Assembly: GCA_002450035.1 (NCBI GenBank)
Contig: DJYF01000043.1
Coordinates: forward strand, 11,522 to 75,521
Direction: 5' to 3'
Origin: Caryophanales bacterium UBA6985
Lineage (GTDB): Bacteria; Bacillota_I; Bacilli_A; RF39; UBA660
Length of the DNA stretch: 64,000 nt
Part shown: piece by piece, positions 17,392-25,419 of the stretch
How the letters are laid out: every line of letters begins with the position of its first letter
Position numbering within the stretch: the stretch's first letter is position 1
The notes under the pieces: model-generated
The model's database searches: none
The model's input: only the letters and a program-made list of their open reading frames with translations
What the model was told of the DNA's origin: nothing
Position numbers and translations under genes: made by a program

Positions 17392-19034
17392 AAAAGAATG
17401 GGTTTGTAGAAGGAACAGTTATAGCTACAGCCATCATCATATTAGTTAAGCTACTAGGAATGCTTTATGTTATTCCTTTCTATGAAATAGTTGGCTCAAG
17501 AGGAGGCGCACTTTATAGTTATGGATATAATATTTATTTATTATTCCTTGGAGTATCAAGTGCAGGTCTACCTGATGCTATAGCAAAAATAATTTCCGAA
17601 TATAATGCTCTTGGTTATGAAGATGCCAAGAGAAGAGCATATAAAATAGGAAGAAACTTAATACTTTCTATCTCTGTTATATCATTTGTAATACTTATGG
17701 TATTTGCAGAAGAAATAGGAATGTTTATAATTGGTGAACTAAAAAATGGTAATACTTATAAAGATATTGCTTTTGTAGTAAGATGTGTTGCACCATCTGT
17801 ACTATTAATTCCATTTTTAAGTATTACAAAAGGATACTTACAAGGACATAACTTCATTGCTGCTTCTTCTATGAGTCAATTAATTGAACAAATAGTTAGA
17901 ATTTTTACTATATTAGTTGGTTCATATTTAGTAGTAAAAGTTTTTTCAGGAACAATTTCTTTAGCAATAGGTGTTGCTATGACTGGTGCCTTCTTTGGGG
18001 GCTTATTTGCATACCTTTACTTAAGATATGCGATTAATAAAAATAAGAAGGAACTTGATTTAAAAGAAAAAGCTAAAGAAGATAAAATAACTAATAAAGA
18101 AATAACTAAAAAGATATTTAAATATGCTATTCCTTTTATAGTTATTTCTATAGTTACTAATATATATAATTCAACAGATCAAATATTAGTACTAAGAACA
18201 CTTGAATATTTAAAATTTGATACTGATACTGTAGAATTTTGTGCAAGTGCTATAAGTACATGGTCACCTAAGATATGTATGATTATTAATGCCATGGCTA
18301 TGGGTATGACAATGTCACTTGTACCAACCATAGTAAGCGCATATGCTAAAAATGATTTTAAAGATGTTGAAAAAAGAATAAATCAGTCTCTTACTATGAT
18401 AGTATTTATTTCATTACCACTTAGTATTGGATTAAACTTTTTATCATATAATTTCTGGACTGCATTCTATGGTTATAGTGATATAGGTGGAACAATTCTT
18501 AAAGTAACATCATTCAGTGCATTATTTGGTAATCTATATATGGTTGTTTCAACTATTTGTCAAAGTTTAAATAAATACAGCGCCGTATATAAAATATCAG
18601 CAGCAGGTTTTATTTTAAATGCACTATTAGATGTACCAATTATGCTTTTATATCATAAGATTGGTATTCCTGTTTACTTAGGAAGTATAACAGCATCTAT
18701 TATAGGATTCTCAACATCAACGCTTGTTGGTCTTGCACTAATTAGAAAAGCAGGAAGACTATCTTATAGACAAACTTTAAAAACAAGTTTAAAAATACTT
18801 GTACCAGCTCTTATTATGTTAGGAAGTCTTTACTTAGTGAAATTAGTTATTCCATCATTTGAAACTACATCAAGACTTTGGTCAGTAATAAATATTGCAA
18901 TATATGCATTTGTAGGAGCAATAGTATATATATTTACTTCCTATAAAACAGGTTTACTAGAAGAAGTATTTGGTAGAGACTTGCTTAATAAAATATTATC
19001 CAAAATTACTTTTGGTAAAATACAAGTTAAATAA
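17388..19034 (+). CDS. Lipid-linked oligosaccharide flippase (MurJ/SpoVB-type, MOP superfamily)
   Basis: The 548-residue polytopic membrane protein has about 14 hydrophobic segments. It opens with the typical FVEGTVIATAIIILVKLLGM and RGGALYSYGYNIY. The family-typical ISSAGLPDAI-like (VSSAGLPDAIAKIISEYNAL) and KGYLQGHNFIAASSMSQLIEQ regions are present. It should flip lipid II or a teichoic or polysaccharide lipid across the membrane. The nearest known relatives are YtgP/MurJ-like proteins of Firmicutes. It overlaps the ATP-grasp gene by 4 bp, which suggests that the ATP-grasp enzyme modifies the flipped precursor. Confidence 0.88.
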   Translation: MKKNGFVEGTVIATAIIILVKLLGMLYVIPFYEIVGSRGGALYSYGYNIYLLFLGVSSAGLPDAIAKIISEYNALGYEDAKRRAYKIGRNLILSISVISFVILMVFAEEIGMFIIGELKNGNTYKDIAFVVRCVAPSVLLIPFLSITKGYLQGHNFIAASSMSQLIEQIVRIFTILVGSYLVVKVFSGTISLAIGVAMTGAFFGGLFAYLYLRYAINKNKKELDLKEKAKEDKITNKEITKKIFKYAIPFIVISIVTNIYNSTDQILVLRTLEYLKFDTDTVEFCASAISTWSPKICMIINAMAMGMTMSLVPTIVSAYAKNDFKDVEKRINQSLTMIVFISLPLSIGLNFLSYNFWTAFYGYSDIGGTILKVTSFSALFGNLYMVVSTICQSLNKYSAVYKISAAGFILNALLDVPIMLLYHKIGIPVYLGSITASIIGFSTSTLVGLALIRKAGRLSYRQTLKTSLKILVPALIMLGSLYLVKLVIPSFETTSRLWSVINIAIYAFVGAIVYIFTSYKTGLLEEVFGRDLLNKILSKITFGKIQVK

Positions 19035-19058
19035 AGTAGACATAAGTCTGCTTTTTTA
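19035..19058 (+). terminator. Terminator
   Basis: A 7-bp stem with one G-U pair (19035-19041 with 19046-19052) and T6. The T-run abuts the next -35 box. Confidence 0.75.
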
Positions 19059-19087
19059 TTGTTATTGGGTAGTCTATGTTTTATAAT
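19059..19087 (+). promoter_or_regulatory. Promoter of the surface protein gene
   Basis: TTGTTA, 17 bp, TATAAT, upstream of the ATG at 19111. Confidence 0.65.
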
Positions 19088-19110
19088 TACCATAGAGTAG
19101 GATGTTTAAT

Positions 19111-20952
19111 ATGAAGAAGTTTATGATTACAGTTTTAGCCTTGCTAGTATTCTTACCATCAGTGGTAAGCGCAAGAAACTATCGTTTAGTTAATACAAAG
19201 TTATATGGTGGATCCTTAGATGACCAAGGAATAGATTTTATACGTTTAGAAGATGGAGGATACGCCATAGCAGGATTAACATATAGTACAGATATCCCAG
19301 GTCTTACGAATCTTGGTGAATATGACGGTCTATTATTTGTAGTTGATTCCAACTATGATGTTTTATGGAAAACAAATATAGGGGGAACAAAAGGTGACTA
19401 TTGTACTGATATTATTGAATATCATGGATATTTAATAACAACAATTAGTTCACATTCTTCCCAATATACAAATAATGCAAACCCTGGAATGGGAGTTTTA
19501 CGTTATAACAAAGATGGATCATATATAAGGGGATTTTCGTATCATAATTCATCGCCAACAAAATCTTTTGTATATGATGATAAAGTATTTTTTTCATATA
19601 CAAAATATGATGGTAGTTATATTGCCTCATTTACTGATACTAATCCTGAATTAAATGATTTTGATACAAAATACAAAATTAATTCTTCAAATTATTTTGA
19701 AAACTATATATTTTTCCCAAAAGGAGACAATAAGTTTGATATCATTGGAAATTCTTACGGAGCCTTAAATGGTAACATAGGAACAAATATGGGTGATCAA
19801 TTTGTTACAATTACCAGTCATACATTTAATAACCTAAGTGATGTAACAATTAAGCCTTATGGTGGTACAGGATATGATGCTGCATTTGGTGCTGTTGAAG
19901 ATGATGAATATTACTATATAGCTGGTACAACAAATTCTACTGATTTTAATGGTGCATCCACTCACGGAAATTATGATGTATTCTTACTTAAGGTAAGAAA
20001 AGATGATAAGTCTGTTGTTTGGAATAAGATGTTTGGAGGAACAGAACGTGATACAGGTGGTGAAATCGTTAATCTACCAAACGGGAATATGCTAATTAAT
20101 ATTATGACATCTTCTAATTTGCCTAATCATGAGTCTCAAGGATATGATATATATCTATTAGAAGTTGATAAAGATGGTAACGTGGTAAACGAATGGTTCT
20201 ATGGTACACAAGGGTTAGATTCAATTAGAAATCTAATAGTAAATCCTGATGGTTCATTAACATTGGTTGGTTATACTGACGCTCCTACATTTAATAACGT
20301 AAGTAACCATGGAGGGGCAGATATATTCTTAACAGATGCTTACCCTGAGTATATTGTTGATGTTTCAAATACAACTCATGGTACAGTTACTACTGATAAA
20401 GAAAATGGTATCTTAAATGAAGATATTACAATTACTACAACTCCAGATGAAGGCTATGTTTTGGATTCTCTTATTGTAGTTGATAAAGAAGGTAATATAG
20501 TAACAGTTACTAATAATGTATTTAAAATAAGCAATAAAGATGTAACAGTATATGCTACATTTAAACCTAGTCTATATAAATTTGAAGAAAAAGATTTAAA
20601 GTATCAAAATAAAGCTATGTCATTTACTCTAGATGTTTCCACATCTTTGATTTCTAAAATATACATGAATGATTTAGAACTTGTAAGTGATAACTATACT
20701 TTAGAAGAGAATACTATAACTCTTAAAAACGAATATTTAACTACACTTGAAGATGGTGTATATACTTTAAAAGTAGAGTTTAAAAATGGAACATTTATAA
20801 CTACAGAAATTTCTAAAGAACCAGAAGAAAAAATAGTTAATCCAAATACAGGATTAGATATAACTATTGTTTATGTTTTACCATTTATATTAGGTATTTT
20901 AATTCTTTTATTTAAGAATAAGAATAAATATACTTTATTTAAAAGATTATAA
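19111..20952 (+). CDS. Secreted, probably sortase-anchored repeat protein
   Basis: The 613-residue exported protein opens with a signal peptide (MKKFMITVLALLVFLPSVVSA). A beta-propeller-like repeat region (to about 405) shows recurring GG-x-D and DxxLLxVDxxxxVxW patterns. An InlB-B-like repeat (near 410-470, THGTVTTDKENG, PDEGYVLDSLIV) and a CBM_X2-like beta-domain (about 475-575) follow. It ends in a wall-anchor signal: NPNTG, a hydrophobic span and a KNKNKYTLFKRL tail. NPNTG departs from LPxTG. The ATG at 19111 fits the ribosome-binding site better than one 9 bp upstream. It is probably an adhesin or glycan-binding surface protein. Confidence 0.8.
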   Translation: MKKFMITVLALLVFLPSVVSARNYRLVNTKLYGGSLDDQGIDFIRLEDGGYAIAGLTYSTDIPGLTNLGEYDGLLFVVDSNYDVLWKTNIGGTKGDYCTDIIEYHGYLITTISSHSSQYTNNANPGMGVLRYNKDGSYIRGFSYHNSSPTKSFVYDDKVFFSYTKYDGSYIASFTDTNPELNDFDTKYKINSSNYFENYIFFPKGDNKFDIIGNSYGALNGNIGTNMGDQFVTITSHTFNNLSDVTIKPYGGTGYDAAFGAVEDDEYYYIAGTTNSTDFNGASTHGNYDVFLLKVRKDDKSVVWNKMFGGTERDTGGEIVNLPNGNMLINIMTSSNLPNHESQGYDIYLLEVDKDGNVVNEWFYGTQGLDSIRNLIVNPDGSLTLVGYTDAPTFNNVSNHGGADIFLTDAYPEYIVDVSNTTHGTVTTDKENGILNEDITITTTPDEGYVLDSLIVVDKEGNIVTVTNNVFKISNKDVTVYATFKPSLYKFEEKDLKYQNKAMSFTLDVSTSLISKIYMNDLELVSDNYTLEENTITLKNEYLTTLEDGVYTLKVEFKNGTFITTEISKEPEEKIVNPNTGLDITIVYVLPFILGILILLFKNKNKYTLFKRL

Positions 20953-20984
20953 AAAGATATAAGAAAACACTTATATCTTTTTTA
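20952..20984 (+). terminator. Terminator
   Basis: A perfect 12-bp stem (20952-20963 with 20970-20981) and a T-run. Confidence 0.88.
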
Positions 20985-20990
20985 GTTTTA

Positions 20991-21019
20991 TTTACATAAT
21001 GTATTAAATTTTATATAAT
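20991..21019 (+). promoter_or_regulatory. Promoter
   Basis: TTTACA, 17 bp, TATAAT, upstream of the PfkB-like gene. Confidence 0.65.
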
Positions 21020-21045
21020 TAATCTAAAGAATAGGGATGAAGAAA

Positions 21046-22146
21046 ATGGAAATAATAACAGTAGGAAAACCAGCCATTGATGTGTATTTAAACTTAGTAG
21101 AATTCCCAATGGAAGGTGACGTATTCAGAATAAATAAGAAGGTAGAATCAGTTGGTAATGCATCTGCTACTTCTGCAGTTATGTTAGCTAAATGGGGATT
21201 CCATGTTAACTTTGTAGGTAGTATAGGTGACGACGGTTATGCTGATAAAATCCAAAATGTATTAAAAGAACATAAAATAAATACTAAATACATGGAAACA
21301 GACTATGAAGGTGGATGTGCAGTAAATAACTTTATTGTTGATTTAAAAAATAAAGCTATTACTAAAATCCTTTATTCATCTGATACATCTGCATGTAAGA
21401 GATTTAAATATGATTTTAATCCAGACTGGGCTGTTTTCGATGGAACAGATATTCCAGCAACCCTTGGTGTAATTAATACTAACCCAGGTTTAAAATCCGT
21501 TTTCTATCTTAATACAATTAATAAAGATATTAATAATATAGCAAAGAAATGTACTTGGATTATTACTAATCAAAATTATGCTGTTAATTTAACTAAAGCA
21601 ACACTTGATGGTTCTGCTGAAGCATATGTTGCTATGTACCAACAACTAGTTGATGAAAATGGTCAAAGTAATTATATTATTCTTCTTAATAATCATAAGA
21701 TTCTTTATTGTGAAGATGGTAAAGTAAAAATGCTTCCAGATTTACAATTTAATGTAGAAGATGTTTCAAGTTATGAATCTATTTTCACAGGTGCATTTAC
21801 ATTTGGTCAAATCCTTGGAATGAGTTTAGATGAATCAATTAAATTTGCTAATACAGCAACTTCTCTAGGATTTAGTAAAATTGGAGAAGTAGATGCTATT
21901 CCTGAGTTAGATGTAATCTTAGAAAACTGTTCTATGAAAGAACGTTTCGAAGAACTAAAACTTAAGATTAATCAAGAGCAAGGTATTTTGGCTAACTATG
22001 TTCCTGAGAAAAAAGGACCTGTTGCAACTCAAGTAAATGCCCAAACTGCAGCAGCAGCTACTTCTAATGAAGTTCATCATGAAAATACTGTTCAACAAGC
22101 AGCTGTTAATGCTTTAACTCCTCCTCCAAATAATCCAAATGTTTAA
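21046..22146 (+). CDS. PfkB-family protein, probable pseudokinase
   Basis: The protein has the ribokinase/PfkB fold signature at the N-terminus (ITVGKPAIDVYLNL, the GNASATSAVMLAKWG sugar-binding glycine loop, FVGSIGDDGYADKI). The second PfkB motif, normally DTxGAGDxFxGAF with the catalytic Asp, reads DVSSYESIFTGAF, so the GAGD anion hole and catalytic base are gone. A low-complexity Ala/Gln/Asn/Pro tail (after about residue 310) follows. The ATG at 21046 is preferred over one 9 bp upstream that touches the AGGG site. It overlaps the Smr gene by 8 bp and precedes obg. It is probably a non-catalytic sugar- or nucleotide-binding protein. Confidence 0.75.
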   Translation: MEIITVGKPAIDVYLNLVEFPMEGDVFRINKKVESVGNASATSAVMLAKWGFHVNFVGSIGDDGYADKIQNVLKEHKINTKYMETDYEGGCAVNNFIVDLKNKAITKILYSSDTSACKRFKYDFNPDWAVFDGTDIPATLGVINTNPGLKSVFYLNTINKDINNIAKKCTWIITNQNYAVNLTKATLDGSAEAYVAMYQQLVDENGQSNYIILLNNHKILYCEDGKVKMLPDLQFNVEDVSSYESIFTGAFTFGQILGMSLDESIKFANTATSLGFSKIGEVDAIPELDVILENCSMKERFEELKLKINQEQGILANYVPEKKGPVATQVNAQTAAAATSNEVHHENTVQQAAVNALTPPPNNPNV

Positions 22147-22402
22147 AAGAATAGATCCTTTTACAGTATTTTTACCACAGTTAGATGTTCATGGTTATAC
22201 CCGTGATATCGTTATGACTGTGGTAAATGACTTTATATATGAAAATTATCGAATGGGTAAAAAGAAAATAATTGTTATTCACGGAAGAAGTGGAGGAGTA
22301 CTTAAAGATACCATTCATAAGAATCTTAAAAAGAATAAATATGTTAAAAACTTTTACTTGTATAATATGAATACAGGTTGTACAATAATCGAGTTATTTT
22401 AG
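22139..22402 (+). CDS. Small Smr-domain protein
   Basis: An 87-residue stand-alone Smr domain. LDVHGYTRD at the N-terminus and IHGRSGGVLKDTIHKNL in the middle are the two conserved Smr motifs, and TIIELF is the terminal strand. Smr domains bind or nick nucleic acids; the MutS2-linked version acts on collided ribosomes or branched DNA, but a lone domain has no assigned job. Its start lies inside the end of the PfkB-like gene, and obg follows 15 bp later, suggesting a ribosome-associated context. Confidence 0.85.
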   Translation: MFKRIDPFTVFLPQLDVHGYTRDIVMTVVNDFIYENYRMGKKKIIVIHGRSGGVLKDTIHKNLKKNKYVKNFYLYNMNTGCTIIELF

Positions 22403-22417
22403 AAAGGAGAAATTATT

Positions 22418-23689
22418 ATGTTTGTAGATGAAGTTACTTTAAAAGTTGAAGCCGGTAAAGGTGGAGATGGTTGTACATCATTTAGACGTGAAAAATTTGT
22501 TGATATGGGTGGACCAGATGGTGGTAATGGTGGTAAAGGTGCCTCAGTTAAACTAGTAACTGATCCTGGTCTTAAAACTTTAATAGATTTAAAAATGATG
22601 AAACACATTAAGGGTGAAAAAGGTGTAAATGGTAAAGGTTCTAATAGAAATGGAGCTAATGCTGATGATGTAGTTATTAAAGTTCCATGTGGTACTACTA
22701 TAACAGACGTAGAAACTGGAGATGTAATTGCAGACCTTACTAAAGCAAACGAAGAAGTAGTTATTGCTAGAGGTGGAAGAGGAGGACTTGGAAACCGTGC
22801 ACTTGCAAGTCACGAAAATGTTGCACCTAAGATGTCAGAGCTAGGAGAACCCGGTGAAAAGATAATTATTAAATGTGAACTTAAAGTTCTTGCTGATGTT
22901 GGTTTAATAGGTATGCCATCAGTAGGAAAATCTACTTTAATTAATATGATTAGTAATGCTAATGCTAAAATTGGAGCATATCACTTTACTACACTTAATC
23001 CAAACCTTGGAGTAGTATTTGCACCAAAGGGAACATTTGTCATGGCAGACTTACCTGGTTTAATTGAAGGTGCCTCTGAGGGTGTTGGTCTTGGATTAAA
23101 GTTCTTAAAACATGCTATGCGTACAAAGGTGCTTGCTCATGTAATTGACATGGGTGCTGAAGAAGGAAGAAATCCAATAGAAGACTACGAAAAGATTAAA
23201 AAAGAAGTAGAAAATTATGGTAATGATCTATCAAAGAAACCTACTATAGTTGTAGCAAACAAGATGGATTTACCAAATGCTAAAGAAAACCTTGAAGCAT
23301 TTAAAAAGGCTTATCCAGACTTAAAAATATTTGAAATATCAGCACTTAATAATGAAGGATTAAAAGACTTAATTAATTATCTTGCAGAAGAAGTTGCAAA
23401 GATTGATGAAGTTGAATTATATAAACCAAGTGAAATAGAATCACATATTCTATTTAAATATAAACAAGAAAAACCATTTACTATTCACAAGAATGGAAAT
23501 ATTTGGGAACTATCTGGAAAAGAAATTGAAACTCTATTCTATATGACTAGATTCACAGAAGATGAAGCAGTACAAAGATTTGGACGTAAGCTAAAAGGCA
23601 TGGGAGTAGATGCTGCCTTAGAAGAGGCTGGAGCTAAACGTGGAGATGAAGTTAAGATCCTAGATTATATATTTATATTTAAAGATTAA
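22418..23689 (+). CDS. obg: GTPase Obg
   Basis: Essential ribosome-assembly and stress GTPase. The glycine-rich Obg fold fills residues 1-158 (GKGGDGCTSFRREKF, GGPDGGNGGKG). The G domain has the P-loop GMPSVGKSTL, the switch II DLPGLIEGA and the base-specific NKMD. A C-terminal OCT domain closes the 423 residues. AAAGGAG precedes the ATG. It is co-transcribed with the PfkB-like and Smr genes. Confidence 0.97.
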   Translation: MFVDEVTLKVEAGKGGDGCTSFRREKFVDMGGPDGGNGGKGASVKLVTDPGLKTLIDLKMMKHIKGEKGVNGKGSNRNGANADDVVIKVPCGTTITDVETGDVIADLTKANEEVVIARGGRGGLGNRALASHENVAPKMSELGEPGEKIIIKCELKVLADVGLIGMPSVGKSTLINMISNANAKIGAYHFTTLNPNLGVVFAPKGTFVMADLPGLIEGASEGVGLGLKFLKHAMRTKVLAHVIDMGAEEGRNPIEDYEKIKKEVENYGNDLSKKPTIVVANKMDLPNAKENLEAFKKAYPDLKIFEISALNNEGLKDLINYLAEEVAKIDEVELYKPSEIESHILFKYKQEKPFTIHKNGNIWELSGKEIETLFYMTRFTEDEAVQRFGRKLKGMGVDAALEEAGAKRGDEVKILDYIFIFKD

Positions 23690-23690
23690 G

Positions 23691-23716
23691 GAATGTATAA
23701 AATACATTCTTTTTTT
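23691..23716 (+). terminator. Terminator after obg
   Basis: GAATGTAT and ATACATTC (23691-23698, 23702-23709) form a perfect stem, followed by T7. Confidence 0.9.
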
Positions 23717-23736
23717 GTTATAATTAAATAGGTGAT
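23717..23736 (+). promoter_or_regulatory. Compact -10 plus ribosome-binding module
   Basis: TATAAT (23719-23724), TAAAT, AGGTGAT and then ATG at 23740. The transcript would start at or just before the ribosome-binding site. The same TATAATTAAATAGGTGATT string occurs at 62552. Confidence 0.7.
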
Positions 23737-23739
23737 TAT

Positions 23740-24360
23740 ATGAAAAAGAATATAAGTAGACTTTTATCATTTCTTTTAGGAATGTTTATTTTTATTCCTA
23801 ACACTTTTGCTAAGACATTAGCAGAAACTTCATATAAATCAGCAAAAGAAATAGAAGCAATAAATAATTATAAAGGAACTATCACCTTTGGAGACATCTT
23901 TGTTTATTTACTTGTAATCATTTTAATAGGCATATATATTTATTATTTATTAAAGTGTAAGAATAATAGTATTAGATTAAAGTCACTTATTATTCCAATT
24001 AGTAGTCTTTTTACTATATTTATTCAAACATCAGTATATTCATATACTAAATATAAAGTACTAACATGTTTAATTGTTATAACTCTTTTAATATTATTAG
24101 AACTATTCTTAATTATTTATAATAAGTATTCTTTGAAGAAAAATATACCTGAGATGAATCCTAAGCATTTATCTATATACATATATATAATAGATATATT
24201 CTTAATCCTAGTATCATTTATCAAGTCAATTGGAACTATCTTTAAAGTAATTGGTATAATAGAACTATTACTATTTAGTTTAATATACTCATATAATAAT
24301 AAGAGATTTAATAAGATATATAAAAGAAAGGTGAAGATGGTGATGCTAGATGAAGAATAA
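23740..24360 (+). CDS. Unknown membrane protein
   Basis: A 206-residue protein of unknown function. It has a signal-peptide-like start (LLSFLLGMFIFIPNTFA) and then about five hydrophobic helices separated by short Lys/Asn loops. It ends in a basic cytoplasmic tail. It overlaps the next membrane-protein gene by 11 bp, so the pair is translationally coupled and probably forms a complex. Both members start with a similar signal sequence ending in Ala-Lys. Confidence 0.65.
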   Translation: MKKNISRLLSFLLGMFIFIPNTFAKTLAETSYKSAKEIEAINNYKGTITFGDIFVYLLVIILIGIYIYYLLKCKNNSIRLKSLIIPISSLFTIFIQTSVYSYTKYKVLTCLIVITLLILLELFLIIYNKYSLKKNIPEMNPKHLSIYIYIIDIFLILVSFIKSIGTIFKVIGIIELLLFSLIYSYNNKRFNKIYKRKVKMVMLDEE

Positions 24361-25324
24361 ACTAAGAACATTACTTACACTTCTCATTCTTTATATACCA
24401 AATGTATATGCTAAACCATTAACATCCTCATGGTTTTTAAATGTCTTATTCTTTATAGTTATAAGTGTTATTCTTTTAGTAGTTGCGTATTTTATAAATA
24501 AAAGAAAAAATATAACTTATAAAGATTTAACATTTAAGAATAAATACTTACTAATAGAATCAATTATTTATTTAGTAGTATTTTTGGCAGTTGATATATG
24601 TGAATTTGTATTAGCACTTAACTTACTTGTAGTTCTTTATTCATATCAAGACTATAACAATAAGAAAATACTAGATAATATTACAGATGATAGACTTATA
24701 GTTAAAAAAATAACAGTATTCTTTTTAAAATATTTATTTTTAATATTTATAGTAGATCTTATTTTTAGCTTCTTTGCTGGTTTTAAAGCAATTGGTATAT
24801 TCTTTATCTACTTCCTTGTAATTACTTTAATAGTAGCCTTTAAAATAGTAAAGAAGACAAGTGAAGAGGATACATATAAAGTTAAAACAAAAGAAGAAAT
24901 AAGTAAGTTACTAGGTAACTATGATGTTAATAAATTATATAAGATGTGTTTTGATGAATATATAACAATTGAGGCTAATTTAACAACATACACTATTGAT
25001 AATGTAAAAACTTATTTAGATGACAATATGTATAATTCTTATAAAGAAGAACAAACAAGTCTTTTAAATAAGAATGAAAAACATGTTTTAATTAATCCAA
25101 CATTTGTATCTGGTGGTTTAATAGATTATAAAGTAGTAGGTAACATACAAGAGTTTCAATTAGAAATAGTTTTTAATACTATAGAATATACTGTTAATTT
25201 AGAAACAGGAACTATTACATCAGGATCAACTACGAGAGTTAAAAAGTATACTTATGTATTTACTTTTAATTATGAAAATAACATTTTAAAACTAGTAAAC
25301 AAAAAGAAATATAAAGAAGAATAA
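24350..25324 (+). CDS. Membrane protein with possible Tim44-like domain
   Basis: The 324-residue protein has a signal-like start (LTLLILYIPNVYA), four or five hydrophobic segments to about residue 165, and a soluble C-terminal domain. That domain (YKMCFDEYITIEANLTTYTIDNVKTYLDDNMYNSY onward, split here as a long helix then beta-strands) resembles the Tim44/NTF2-like fold seen in small Firmicutes membrane proteins. The family call is by pattern and moderate. It is coupled to the preceding membrane gene. The function is unknown; a membrane-tethered binding cup is the simplest inference. Confidence 0.6.
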   Translation: MKNKLRTLLTLLILYIPNVYAKPLTSSWFLNVLFFIVISVILLVVAYFINKRKNITYKDLTFKNKYLLIESIIYLVVFLAVDICEFVLALNLLVVLYSYQDYNNKKILDNITDDRLIVKKITVFFLKYLFLIFIVDLIFSFFAGFKAIGIFFIYFLVITLIVAFKIVKKTSEEDTYKVKTKEEISKLLGNYDVNKLYKMCFDEYITIEANLTTYTIDNVKTYLDDNMYNSYKEEQTSLLNKNEKHVLINPTFVSGGLIDYKVVGNIQEFQLEIVFNTIEYTVNLETGTITSGSTTRVKKYTYVFTFNYENNILKLVNKKKYKEE

Positions 25325-25334
25325 AAATTTCGTC

Positions 25335-25362
25335 AAAAGGAGTAAATGATACTCCTTTTTTT
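25335..25362 (+). terminator. Terminator
   Basis: A perfect 10-bp stem (25335-25344 with 25350-25359) and T7. Confidence 0.9.
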
Positions 25363-25363
25363 A

Positions 25364-25392
25364 TTGAAATATGCACTTTTAAAATATATAAT
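25364..25392 (+). promoter_or_regulatory. Promoter of helD-like gene
   Basis: TTGAAA, 17 bp, TATAAT. Confidence 0.7.
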
Positions 25393-25419
25393 GAAACTAT
25401 TGTTGGGAGGTTGATATAA

